NCBI GenBank assembly: GCA_013399115.1
Contig: VXAA01000627.1
Location: 62,001 to 126,000, forward strand
Length of the DNA: 64,000 bases
Source of the DNA: Anseranas semipalmata
Lineage: Eukaryota > Chordata > Aves > Anseriformes > Anseranatidae
Direction: 5' to 3'
Positions 28,801 to 42,900 of this stretch are shown here, piece by piece. The translations under genes and the position numbers were made by a program. Position 1 is the first letter of the stretch. Every line of letters starts with the position of its first letter. A model generated the notes under the pieces. The model saw only the letters and a program-made list of their open reading frames with translations. It ran no database searches and was not told the origin of the DNA.

Positions 28801-31800
28801 AAGAAATCACTTTCACCCAGACTACCCCAACTGTTCATTAACCCCGCTGTGAATAGCGGCAGTCGTTCATGCAGGGCAGGCGTGTGTCACCAGACTGAAA
28901 AGCAAGACGGCAGCAGCAGGGTGTTTCATTTGGTGCAGTTTAGGGAATGTTTTCAGTGAGAGTCAGGGCCGAGCTGTGCTGTAGTGCCTGGGGATGAGTA
29001 CAAACAACCCAGACCATCAGAACAAGTGAGTCACTGTGTAACGCAATACAATCGCAGAGCAGTATCAGCTCACAGACGACATGAATTCCCACTTTGCTGC
29101 TGGTGTGACACACTGGGCAGGAACGGGATGAATTCCTTGTATTTACCAACACAAAAGAGAATCTCAGAATGCAACTTCCCACCCCCTAGCTCCAAGTGTA
29201 ACTCCTCACCCTCCCAGCAGCTCCAGGAAAAGGGCAGCACCAGCAACTAAGAGCTGTCCTTTGCGGTTTGACACACTTTTCACAAATTTTCTCTGTGAAT
29301 TACGCAGCAAGGGTTTGCTCTGCAGTCAGTAGCAATTCTTCCTGAAGAGTTAAGTCCAATGATAAACTATACCAGCCTAGTCAGTCTACACTGCAACCTC
29401 AAGGTTTCGGAGGCAACTCATCCATGATTCCTACCCTTTACCCCCCCTCACCTATCTGCACCAGCCAACATAGCACTGTGTTCCCTGGGAAGTGATAGCA
29501 TAGACTCTGTTCATACAGCACCAAGCACTACAGATCCTCAGCGTGATTACACTGGCTTACCTGGCAATCCACACCTCACCTGAGCGTTGAAGCCACCTCA
29601 AAGAACGCGCTATTCACTTTGTTTGGTGGGCAGTGCAAATGGGAGAGAGCAAGATGCTACCAGTAGCAAGTTTCCAGTCTCACTCCCATAGCATCCTACA
29701 CTTACACCTCCCCTTCAAATGCAAAGTCATCCTCTCCTGTTCCAGTGCTCACTGCTATCTCAGCTCCAACACTGACAAAGACCTCTGAAGCCAGCAGAAA
29801 GAAGGAAAGCACCACTGTGGTGTAGAATTACCCATCAAAGTGTTTTTAGACCCTGTCAAATAACAGATGGACTTGGGGAGAAGAAGAAAGGGTATCACTG
29901 AAGAAAACAACATGCTTTTAACCCCTTGTCCTTTTAAAAACACATGGGGCTTGTTAAGACCCACAAAGAAAACAGTGGCTATGAGATGTCTTCATTAGAT
30001 GGCAACAGCATAGAGAACTGGCCTTGTCTGTATGGGCTCATCCACAATGGGGTGACAATAAGTCCAGGGAAAATGCTGCTCCCAGATAAAGCAAAAGCTA
30101 AAACTCTCCTAAGATGAAACACGAAAGGAGGTTCTGGCACGTACCTGACATAGAGCGAAATCGGCACCACTGTGTTTAGAATGATCACGTATGACCAGAA
30201 CATGAGGAAGCCGGAGTAGGAGGCAGAGTTGACACCCTCTGCCCAAGGCAGATAGACTTGGAAGTTGTAGCCCTTATCAGACTCCCAGATGCCATTGCCA
30301 ATGGCTAGGATAAGACACATCAGTGCTAAAAATGCAAAGATCTGGAAGAAAGAAAGAAAAAAAAAAGATACTGCATATTAGAAACAAGTAATTTATTATG
30401 TACAGGTTAATTGGAAGACCCTAATCAAAATGGGTTGGACAGCCTGAATCACGGGGAAAAGTTCCTAGGGGTGAAGGAGGGAAACAGGCAAAAATATGAC
30501 ACTTTATCTCAAAGACACAACTACACAGTGCAGAGTCTTTAGCAACTGGGGACTTAAGCCCCAAGTAGAGACCTAAAACAGGGTGCTTGTGGGCAGCTGG
30601 CTGCAGAATGTCAATCTCATTAGAGGTGAGTTGAGCTGCTGCTCAAACATCTGGCTGCATGTTTGGGAATAGAAACGCCCTGGAGAACTTTTCTGAGTGT
30701 TTGCCAGATGTGCCATAGTTTCCGCACCATTTCTGAAAAATTAGTAAAGATAATTTGTAATGCAGGAAATCCAGCAGGTTGGAATTCAGCACTGGATATC
30801 CTTCTGACCATTAAAGGAGAGTTAATCACTGACTCAGAACTAATGGTTGCCTTGGTACCTGCCTTTACAATCTGATTACATTTCCTTTGAGCAAACAGAA
30901 AGCAACAGAAACCAGTGAGGTGTATCCTTGGACTTTAGAAAAGGCTGTTTCTTGAAGCCTAAAGCAACCAGGGGAACAGCAACTGGGAAGAAAATTCCAA
31001 AGTGGGACACCTTAGTGAAAAAGGAGTCGCTCAGGAACGCCATTTCATAAACACAAAAACATTACATAGGTCATGAAGCATTCTTTTGTTTTTGTTAAAA
31101 GAAGATAAGAACATAGCAATACGATTATTTGGAAAAGAATTCAAAGAGACGGGGAAGAAGGAAAGCTAATAGAAGTTAATACAAACTGCAATGAAGTACA
31201 GAACTGTGACTATCTAATAGTCATCCAAATATCAATAAAACAGTAAACTCACAAATAGAGTTGTGGAAAAGGCAGATGTTCAACAGACATTCCCCCATGA
31301 ATGATGGAGGAATGAAGCAGAAGGATGTGTCTATCCCATATGATGTAGCAGATGGAAAAGAGAGTTTACCTACTGTGACAAGGAACAATATGTGGCTCTA
31401 TCTGCTAATAATAAGCATTTTCAAACCAGTGTGTCCAGGTAATTTAAAGCTGACAGCTTGAAGGGACTGAGAAATTCTCTTAACAAACGAAGTTAATTTT
31501 TAACAATGCTTTGAAAGCTGTGAAGTTGTGCCATACTGAAAATCTGCTAAAGTAATTACAATATTTGAAAGGTTGAAATGGTGACTGTGGGAAAGATAAA
31601 CGAAGCTAGCATGACATCATTCCTGGACAAATGATAATAAAAACAATTCTGTTGATATTGACTTCTCCAAATATTTGCCTTAAAACATCTACCATCCTAG
31701 TAGAAATGTGAAGATATGGAATCAACAGGCTGCACAACAGTGCAATTAAAAATCTTCTCTTGCAACTATGGTCATTATGGAAGAAATATCGGTAGTCTGA

Positions 31801-34800
31801 ACCATTATGTATAAGGCCACCCAGTAAGAACCACATTACAACAGTAACCAACTTTTTTTAAGCAATAATTGAGGCACAAATGTAGAAACATTGCTGGTAA
31901 AGCAGATGTTGGTATTGCTGAGGTAATCTTTGAGGGGAGGAGTGATACTTTTATGGTATTATTTGAATCACTTGGTTAAAAGTTCATGTCCAACCAACTT
32001 GAGTTTTAATACCAAGAAAATGCTAAATGGGGACTTCAGTAAATAAAGGTGTTGGGCTGAGTTTCAGGAGGCACATTTATTTCCCATTACAGTAGTAGCT
32101 TTTCTATTTAATTGTGGGAAGCCCAATAAATTACTTCACTGGTGAAATGCAAACAATATTGCTTGCTAGTAAGGAATGTGGTGCGGTGTTTTTAAACCTC
32201 TGTGGCCAGCACTAAAAACAGAATTCATTTTGAGCTGTTGTAATCATGATAATCCAAGGATATGTTAGAGACATGACCCAGGGACAGGTAATGTCTTTTA
32301 TTAAACCAATAGATGGAGAAAACAGACAAGCCCATTCATTTTTATAGGTATTTCTGTTGGTCAAGTAAAAGATATGACTTCTCTCTGCAGACCTTGTCTG
32401 TTATAAAAGAAATGAATTAAAAAAGCCACCTGGCTCTTTTATCTTATCACCGTACCCTGAATGATTCCTCATTGCCCCACAGGTTAAAATTTGTCCTATG
32501 TTTGTCATCATAAATCCCTCTAGGAAATTCAATGTATGATTTAGCAGCAGGCATACATGTAGGGCAAGACAGTTGAACTCTCCCATAACACAGCAGCTCT
32601 TGTCTACTACTGCACTCGCTTTGTGTACATTTTGCTTTGTGTACATTTTGCTTTATGTACATTTTGCATGTCAGTGCTCTTGTCCCTAACAGCTCGATTT
32701 GTGTGCAGTCCTCATGCTTCCACAAAGACCACTAACATGCTGTTTATGTTCAGACAAATGTGAAAGACCGAGCCGTTCACCGTGGCCCTGGAGATTAATT
32801 TCTCTGCAGGGAAACAACTGTGTGCAGGGTGTTGTAATCATTGCCACAGCTCTGCAAGAGAAGGACGTGAATAAACCTGGTCGTAGACTGGGGGCTTCCC
32901 ACCACAAGCACCCTCCCTCTCAGGGACCTGCCTGTGCAGAGATGGATCCTCTGCAGGACTGAGTCAGACTTTTGGAAGGAGGAGCTGACTTCTGATAGAC
33001 ATTTCCTTTCAGACAGTGAATTAAAACAGTCTCGTTTTTTTTTTTTTTTTTTTGCAGGCACTTTGAGTTCTGTTCCAGGTTTTGAAGCAAAAAGGCATTT
33101 AGAGATGAAGCTGATAGCTCTATTTCTCTGAAAATGTGCCTCCCAAAACCTGCAAAAAAAAAAAAGCAAGTTTTGGGGGAAAGACCATTCCTGGCACTGG
33201 CAGTAATGTCCCTGGCTGAGGAATATTCACATCTCTCTGAGATCCCCAAGAAATGCTGTGTTCCTCTCCTGCTGGTTTCTGCCCTGTGCTGCCAAAGAGC
33301 CTTGCAGAGAGAAACGCTCCCAAACATGAACAAACAGCGATGGTTTCCATCTGGAAAGGTTTATTCCCAATTAACCCCTGTAGGGACAGACCAGGACCAA
33401 CATTGAACCAGGACTCCCTTGGCATGCCCTGCCAGAAAACTGATTTGTCCCTGGAAGTTTTATGGACAATTAAACACAAAATAGCTTTGCCAGTGTTAAC
33501 GTGGAACAAGTTTCATTAAGCTTAAAATGAGCTATTTATAGCAAGCTGTGGCTGCTTGTATTTCCAAACTCAAGAGCGCAATGTACTGCCTCTTTTTATG
33601 ACTGCGCTTTGCAAACGTTGACCACCCAGAGAGCTGGAAAGACCTGATGCCACATCCCCTTTGGTGTGCCAAGAGCCTACTGCTTGGGTTAGGGCAGTAC
33701 TGTATTTAGACACCAAAATGTTAGGTGCCTTAAAAATGCATAAAGGAGAAAAACACACGCTTGGCTCCACCAGCGCCCAAGAACCCAGGCAGAGGCTGAT
33801 GCAATCCACTGCAACTTGCTCTTTTTTTTTTTTTTTAATGGAACCAAGAAGTAAATTCATCTTGTTCGCATTCATGAAGAGAGGCCAAACAGCTCCGGGT
33901 GGGACCCTTGACTTGTGAAAGAAGATTTGGCAAACCTTCATTGAATGCTAAATTCTGAGTTCCCTGTTCAGTTTTTCCCTGCTCCATTTCTTTGCTCTGT
34001 GGATCCCCTACATCTCTCTTCCCTGCTGCTTTCCAGCGATAGCAGAACAGAGCACCTTTGACAACATGAAGTTTTTCAGAAACCTGCAAAATTCTGAATG
34101 TTAGATGCCTAAACCTTGCTTGGCTTTGCTGTCCCTTTAAGTTCAAGGGAAAAAACAAGCTGATGATGGTAGGCAAGAATTTCACTTGGCAGAGATTGGT
34201 GTAATGTTACTGAAGTCAAGGGAGTGTCCTTACTGTCTGGAGCGAGGAGGATTCCAGAAGGCCTGAAGACGACCCTGGAGAGGCTCTCTGTGCTGTGGCA
34301 TTGCTTTACAGGAAATATGCAAGTGCAGATGCTCAGGACACTACTTCACAGCTCTGGCAGTCAGTCTAACCACTGCTGCTTTGGTGCAATTTCAGTCTCA
34401 TGGGCACAACCTGTTCTGCCCAACAACATCTCCCATCCCAGGACCCAACCAAAGAGCTTTTCAGATTCTGAGAGAAGAACAGGAAGACAGGGTCTGGGAT
34501 GAATTGGCAAGGATGGAGATTGGAGATGTGTGTGCTATGAGCCCCAGTGCCAAGGAGGCATAAAGTCACGGAGGACAGGGAGAGCTCAGCACAGCCCTGC
34601 AGAGGCTTTGCCAGGCAGGCTGCTGTTGGACACCTCGAGCTCTGTCTTTCCCAACGCTTGCTTCAGCACCATGGGATGGATCTGGGCCCCAGACTGGCCA
34701 CCAGGGTGGGATGGAGAGCAAGGGCAGGAGGGAAGAAGAGGAAACAGCAGGCACTGATGGATAACCACAGGCATGGCCAGACCTTCCCAGTGTCACAAAC

Positions 34801-36911
34801 TGAAGGCAGCGCAGCATGCATGAAAAAGCATGACACGATTGCATCCGAAGGAAAATAAAAGCCTGAAACTAAATAGCTTTTCTTCAAGCAATATTGAGTA
34901 AAGCAACGTCAGAATGCATGCCTCTGAAGACCAGCAGTAACAACCAGAAAGGTCCCTTCCCTGAGTAGCTTAGAACTCAAGTGGTAAAATCCTGGGAGAG
35001 TCTGCAAAAGAATCACTACCTCTGCCTGGAAGTGCTTGCCATTTGTTACAACCACTGACAAGCTTAAACCTCAGCTTAGATCTGTTTTATCATCTGTGGA
35101 GAGGGCCTGCTATATAAGATTAGTGTTCTCAGATTTGCCAGCTGCTAAAAACACCAGTTTCTGGGTATTAACAAGACCACATCTAACTTTTTACCCTAAT
35201 GTGATAAGACAAAAGCTGTCATCATGTAAATTAACAAACTCAATTACCAAGTCCTGTGCAGATATCACCAAAGATGCCAAAAAATCAGGAAGAAGAGGGA
35301 GAACTGCTAATGTTTATATAAATAGAAAATGACAAAATTACTAACGGGAAAGGCATTTGTGGGCTTCAAAGTGATTCTCATAAAAACAATTGTAGAGGAA
35401 GTGAGAGCACAGCAACTGAAAAGCTCAGAAGAAAGGTCCTTAACATTGTCAATGTAATGGCCTTGCTTTGCAAGATGGGCTGGCAGAGGCATTACAGGAT
35501 TCACTCTGCTAATACATTTCTACAGAATTTTTCTTTTTATCACTAGTCACTTCTGATACTCCCTCATTTGTGTGGACAAAGAGGTGGGGCGTCTGGAAAT
35601 GATGAACACATCTGAAGAAATGAAGCTAAATTAATCAGACTTACGATCAACACAAGGACATTCATGAGCCGATCAATGCTTGTCCGTTTAAAAGTTGTTT
35701 TTCCACTGTTCTGCATTAGTTTGGTGTCTGGCCCTGGAGATGAAACACACGAATTTTAGAAATAAAGCTTAGTAGTTCTAAAGCTGGTTCCCTCTGAAGC
35801 CTCACTGGGCTCTATAGCATAAATACCCATCACAGCCTTCTTGAAGACAGGTACATAAAGTTTACAGTGCTAGTGGGAAATTTAGGCAGAAAAAGGTTAA
35901 GTCACTTGCCTTAGATTATATGGAGAGAGTCACATAAAGCCATTAATTCTGGATTTTGATCCCATTCTCTTCTTTCAACTGTCAATCTTTCCTTTCAGGT
36001 TTAATTACTTTTCACAGAATACCTGATACTGCTCTGTTATTAGTGACATATTATACATTGTCTCATATATCTACAGCACTATAGAAACAATAGAAGGTCT
36101 ATACTGCAAAAAGCATAGATCTAATAGTCTACAATAATACCATTGATGGCTCTGATATTCCAATATGGATTGAAGTCATATAGAAATGCTGTGAAATTTT
36201 TAATCAGATATAGTTAAGACTGGAAAATTTTAAACAAGTCTGGGGAGAAAAAAATTCTTATTGGCCTAGCATGGGCCACTAATGGCAGATTTAATTCAGA
36301 TTTGATACTTAAACAGATTTAATTCTTAAATTCTTTCTTACTGAGTGATCAAGACTTCTCTCATGTACTTTGCTGCATGTTTCAGAAATAAAAGACTACT
36401 TCTGCTTACAAAAACATTTAATTAAGATTGCATTGGATGTTATAATGTAGCATTTGCAACCCGGTTTTCTCTTACAGACCACTATAAAAAAAATGTATTA
36501 AAATCCCGTATAGTATGCAAAATTCCTAGCCTAGGGTTAAACTAAGGGATTGCATGTATTGTTTTGCTTTTTTTCTTTTAGCTGGTAGAAATATATTTTC
36601 CAAAGAGGAAAATATTTGTTTCCTTTGTGTGATGTGCTCCTGTGCTCTGAAATTCACATGTCAGTTTTTCTACCCACCAGCATAGATAACGAGACCAAAG
36701 CACCACTCTGTGTTCCTAATAGTACAGCCCCTCAGCAACATCTTCTCATTGTCCAGGGCATACTTCTCTCCTCGAAGAGTAAGAGTTCCTGTGAACTTAT
36801 CCAGCTTGTTATTTGGTGCCTCACATTTGACTTCACCTGTTTAAATAATAATAATAAATAATATAAATAATAATAAATAATCAAATAAATAACAACAACA
36901 ACAACAACAAC

Positions 36912-36954
<43 letters not shown>

Positions 36955-39900
36955 CTGGTAGAAATTTTCATAACCTAGAAATATGTTGGTTAATACCGCA
37001 TTCTCAGGTGATCCCCAGGAATATTACACTGTAATAATACATTGTAGCTACAGTCCCCTGCTGACCCTGTCATTCCCAACCTTTATCCTACATTTACTGA
37101 TGTTTTGAGATTTTGGAGATGACAGTTTTTTACTGGTAGAGTCCAAAACAAAGTTTCCACTCCTTTTATGTGGGTGAGAAGAAATATTGAACAAGCAACA
37201 TACTTTTAATCCTTCCACAGCAAGTTCACCATGGTGGGATGTCACTGGATAATTTTAGATAACAGTGCTGACCTCATATAATTCCTATTCCATTTTCTTT
37301 AAAATTGCAGGAACTCAAGCAAGAAAATCATTGCCTGAAGGCTTCAAGAGAGTAATTAATTGAGGTGTCTTTGTTCACTGTTTTTAATTTCATCTATTTT
37401 ATACCTCAAAGTCCCACTGGCACTTGAAAAAAAGATGCTGCTACCTTTGGCCATGTAGCTGACACTAAGTGATCGGAGAACCTGTTTCTATTTCCACACT
37501 TATTTATTTCTTACAGCAAAGCATGTTCATATAAAACTGTAAATACAGATAATTCAGTATAAAAATTATTTAAATCAACATTTGCACCCAACATCTAAAG
37601 ATTCAAAGCAGAGCCCTGTGGATGTATTGGAAAGAACTGGAAAATACAAATACACCTTACTGAAAGGGATTCCAAGAGTTCATTCTGTTCAGTTAATCAA
37701 TAGGAACATTAAAGTTATTTTGATCACAGGCTGCAAATATGTACATAAGGACCAGCACTTGCAGAGAATAGAGCTCTTCCAGCTGTTCTCAGACACAATC
37801 ACACCCAGCTCAAGAGGTTGGAAGCAAAATCCAGAGAAGTCCAGAAAAAAAGCATAGCTTTAAGTATTGTGGTAATCTCCACCACTGAAAATTATAAATT
37901 CAAGAATGGATGTTCTTTTCATAGAAAAGTAGTTCTACTCTAGTGCAGACAGATCATCAAATTTGAAAGATGAAGCAATTAGGAAATTCAATGACACATG
38001 TGACATCAGAGCTGATGATGCTGATCTTCTGTTTTATCATCTAGTTGATCCAGGAACAATCAGACCTGTCCTCCATAATTTCTAAAAGTCTACAGTAACC
38101 ACACCAGTCTCATGACAGCCCTCGCAACCCTCAAAAAGCACAATGAAAAGAGTCTTTGCAGTGTAACCTGAAACACAGCACGATGAGACTTTGGTGAACC
38201 AAAACTAGGGCATGATCCCTCACCAGGAAGACTGTGCCACTCCTCATGCTAGCTTTGGGACATGCCTTGAGTACCTCCTATGTTAACATCTGAATTTGCT
38301 TTCCACTAAATAGGTAGGTCTGAGATTTTGACATCAGAACATATTCATTCAAATTAGCCCAACCACAAAAAAAGTGAAAAGCTCTAGAGATTCACCCAGT
38401 GCACCTGCCCTGCCCCAGTAACTCCGCAAGACACTGTGCCTCCTGTCTCCTTCTTCCATTAACAGCAAGAGGATATCTGAATGCATTTCACCTGAAAGAG
38501 TTAAATACTGCAAAGTCTACATGTGATAAGTAGTAGGTAACTGAAAAATAGTTTCCTTTCTCGTCTCCCAGTTCCCCAAATCAAATAAAGTTCATCATTT
38601 TGCAAGCATCTTCCTTATCTGAACCATCGCGATGTCAACAAACATCATAACTCACTTTAAGCATTCCACTGAGTGCCTATATTAGCTGCTGAACCCCTTC
38701 CTCTCTTCCTCTCTTAAGAAATAATTAGATAAAAAATTACATAAATATTTAAATACTTTCACAGAGATAAGCTAGGGAAATGCAAGGTTGGGTCTGAGTC
38801 CAGGCCCTCTTCCCAGTATTCTTCCAAATATAAATCATCCTGGGAAACATTTTATTCGTTTTAGGATTGCAAAGAGGCCGCTTTTATTTACAACATAACC
38901 AAAATAGAGTTTTAAAGGACAAATAAATATTTGATAGAGAAGTTTTAATTTTCCAAAAGATTTTGAAACATTTTTTTAATTATGCAGTTTTGAGAATGCA
39001 ATATCTTTAGATAAGCATTACACAGAAAATGCTTGAAAAAGATGAAGATTTTGCTTACAAATTGATACACACTACAGCCTCCTCAGGAAAACAGTTAAGA
39101 CATGCAACCCTGACTAGTAACATAAAACATCTAACTGCACCCACAAAAGCCTATTTCTCAAGACCTAAAACACTCAGAACCACAGCCTTCACTTCGGAGA
39201 AATCCCCATGTACTGAGCTGTCGCTGAGCTGAGACCACACACAATATTTCATAAAACCTTAATGTAGAAAACAAAAGAAAAGCCCATGCCTTTGGATAGT
39301 ACTACCACAGACTGTTTAAGCTATGCTAACTCTCTGCCATGTCACCACCATTTTTCCTGGAATCGTCTAGTTATTTCAAAGAGTTTTTTTTTTATTATTT
39401 TTATTTTTTAATTATTTTTCCTCTTTATCTAAAACCACTTCCTGAGAGCCTGCAGTCCTTGGGAAGTTCCAAGGACAGCAGCACTCACTCCACCCCTTTC
39501 CACATCAACTCTTCCCACAATCCTGCCCTCCTATCGAAGCCAGCAGGGCTCCGTGAAGCTTGACGAACATCCCTTGGTCTGTTCCCCCATCCTCTCACTG
39601 CAGACAGATGATGTGTGAGCATGGGGTATTCTGTTTGCAGCTGGTCTGGCTCCTTTTTCCTATATACGTGCTGCTATATATTTGAGATACAAAACAGTGT
39701 GAAGAAAGGATGCCTCGCCTGTTAACCACATCTGCACTGCTGGTCTGTAAATATCTTAAAATGCAGTCTTTATGTGGCACTGATAGAGGAGAGAAATGCT
39801 GGCAGAGCAGAGCTTCCAGCAGGAGGCACTTGCCCTGTGTGCAGAGTTAGTCCTCAGGTCAGCATGGTGCAGCGAGAGGCTGCATCAATGTAAAAGTGCA

Positions 39901-42900
39901 GTGTAAACATGTTTTTAGATCAGAACTATGCATGAGATATTGAGAAAATGGTTTCCACTGTGCAATTACACGAGCTCTAGTATTTAGGTTCAAGGTGGGC
40001 AGTCCCAACACATACAGACAGATGCTAAAGAAAAGTGTGCAGCCAGAAGGAGAATTGCCACCGATGCACTTTCAGGTAGAAGCTATACCTGGTACCTGAG
40101 AGACCTGCAAGCAAAGGAGGGATGTCTTTCTATATGCTGCTGTACAGACCACAATGTGCCCATTCTGTTTTCCTGCTGCCCCATCCAGAGGAGTCCTGGG
40201 CAAGGAGCAGGGTGCAGGCAGCCTGGAAGGGAGATGCTCAGGCAATCTCTGGACTTCGGTGTTTGAGAAAATGCTTTGAAAAGAGAATTTTCTATGCAGA
40301 CTCACCATTGAACTCAGTCAGTTTCTGAAGATCTTCTCCAAGCTCTGCAGTGACTGTCAGTGCCTGCTTCACCTTGAGGTTTGTTTCGCTGGAATAAATT
40401 ACATAAGGCATGAAGGAATGAGTCCAGCTCTCCCCAAAAGTCACTTCTGTTCTTGAAGACTGTCTTCTTGCCTAGACATCTGATGGACCATGCCATCATG
40501 GGCCTTTTTTACCTGGCCAAAAGGATGTAGTTGTCTGTTTCAGCTGCAAAGACAAGCAGTCCAGAGGAATTCTGGACATGGGACCAAAGAGGGCAAGGTG
40601 GCTCTGTCACTGTCACACAAAGTGTAGGACCAAGCATCCCATCTCCCCAAGCAGCTTGCTGTCTATCCTGCCACTCATACCACACAGAATCCTGAGGTAC
40701 CTGAGTGTATAGGAGAGCTCTGGATCTTCTCCCATGTATTCTGGTCCTGAAGTGCACTGAAATCCTGGGACTAGCTAGCTGGGGACGTGAGTTGAAATGC
40801 AACATCAGAGAAACATTTCATTTGTCCAGGGCCTCCTAAACGTTTTTCCTGGCACTTGCTTGTGCCAGAACTATGGGCTCATTTTCAGGAGAAAACAGAA
40901 GGGGAAAATCCAGAGGGCTGTGTATAGGGTCTGAGGAGACCAGGGTCTCTCGATCTCTCTGGTCTTACTTGGTCCTTCAAGCAACGCCAAAGTCCACAAC
41001 TGACGCTAACTCTAGACAATGCGGAAAAGGTAATGCAAATTGGGTCATAACAATGATGTCAGCTCCAGTTTATGCCAATTAATACAAATAAGCTGTAACC
41101 CTCTGGCCTGTGGCCAGTTGTGCCCTAGAGTAAGCAACATTTGGACCAAATAGACCCTTGCAGCACCCAGGGCCACCACACAAGATTTGGCCTCGTGCTG
41201 GCAGCGGTGACTGCCCCCGAGGAGCAGGTTGGCTTACCCGTCCAGTTCGGCCGTCTCGATGTACGTCAGGCTGTGCGGCTCGCTGCTCGACAGTAACAGC
41301 AGATCGGCCTGAACACAAACAAACGGGCTGGGCATGAGTTATGCAGACGGAGAGCAGCGGCACCACTACGCTGCTTGTGGTTTCTGAGCACTGCAGCTCT
41401 CTGGGGCAGTTGTCATCCCTGCTGACTAATCTGCTTGTGATGATAAGGCGATAAGAGTAATTATGGAGACTAACTGCGAGCAGGATGGAGAGAAACTGTA
41501 CTCACCGTCACAAAGTTGTTGTTTTCTAGTTTTATTATATCCCCCACTTGGACATTCATCCATTTTTCATCCTTCAACCTGCAAGAGAACTCCTAGTAAG
41601 TAGGCACATAAAGCAAACACCGCTTAGGAAGGCAGGATACTCTGCTCAGCTCCAGGCTGTACATGTCATCAGGACTTGGGCTGCTGGTAAAATGGAGCAG
41701 GGTCTGCTGCTACGTGGTCTGATCCACAGTAGGCTAAGGGACAACACAAAAAGCAGTGACAGTGGCTGGGGTGACACATGCAGGGTTGAGACCAACAGCA
41801 GGAAGGCCCATGTGCACTGCCCTGTCTGGTTGCTCCTTTCCTTCTCCTAAAGTGCCACAGTGTCTCACAAAGAAACTCTTCTTTGCTGCAATAGACATCC
41901 CTAACGCCTGGGAAAATCACCAGTTGTGTTGGTTTTTCTAAGTGGTGTTAAGGGCCAGAGCAACAGTTCTGGCTCTGCATGGGCCTGGCTGCCAGGAAGG
42001 GCAGCAATCATAGAATCACAGAACGGTTTGGGTTGGAAGGGACCTTAAAGATGACCCAGTTCCAACCCCCTGCCATAGGCAGGGACACCAGGTGCTATGG
42101 CCGTGCACACAACCAGCTAAGCCCCTGCCTTGCAGTCGCCTTCACGGCACAAAAATGAGCAGGCATCCAGCTAAACTGCAAGCGCCAATGTAAGTCACGA
42201 TAGCTGTGCATGAAAATCCTAGAGGGAAAAACTATCATGTCTACCATGTTATATAAAAACAGGACTGGGTATTCAAGTTAGAGTTCACCTCAGCCCTCTC
42301 AATATCAGTCAGAGTAGGTCAGGACCTCTGGTTTCCTTTTTTTTTGTTTTTTAATGCAGAATATTAGCACATTTCTTTGTCAATATATGTGTTTACTAGA
42401 CAGAGTAACTAATAGATTGTAAACTAAGAAACTGGTTTACTTAGCAGAAAGCACAAAAAGAATGTTCCTATTCTTCAGTTTCCAGTTATATTTTTAACTG
42501 TTTGGTCATCTGTTGGAGTTTACACAATATACTGCTATCTATAGTACAAAAAAAAAAGTCACCAGAGGCTTCACAGCTGTCTACAGCTGTGTCCTACAGG
42601 CTGTTGGACTCCATGGAGCTGCAAGTAAACAGCACATCTGTCTGCCACAACAGCCAAAGCCTCTGCTGTTATTTCTGAAGAAAAAGAACAGTGCTAGTAG
42701 CACTATATCCAAGACACAACTGAAATGTTTTGAGTACATTTAAGTCTGAGGCATTATGCACATAAGTAAACAACCTCAAAGTATTACAACATGGATGAGG
42801 AAGCTATCTGTACTTCTTTATTTAAAATCACTTGTTGATAATGTCTAGTTTTGCTTAACACAGAAATAAATGCTATGAACACAGACAGGGAGATAGATAG

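Larger units (their letters stand above)
30342..35644 (-). other. intron between exons j and i
   Basis: 5.3 kb intron with the second old repeat copy (32280-32400), the 16-bp triplet repeat (32619), a poly-T run (33035) and other A/T runs at about 33150 and 33820. No exon is supported. Confidence 0.85.

Noticed and set aside
32795..33509. Several overlapping frames on both strands near the poly-T run
   Set aside because: They contain homopolymer-derived Phe or Lys runs, mutually conflicting frames and no domain. The region is intronic.
36732..36971. Frame with long isoleucine and valine runs
   Set aside because: It is a translation of the AAT/AAC microsatellite.
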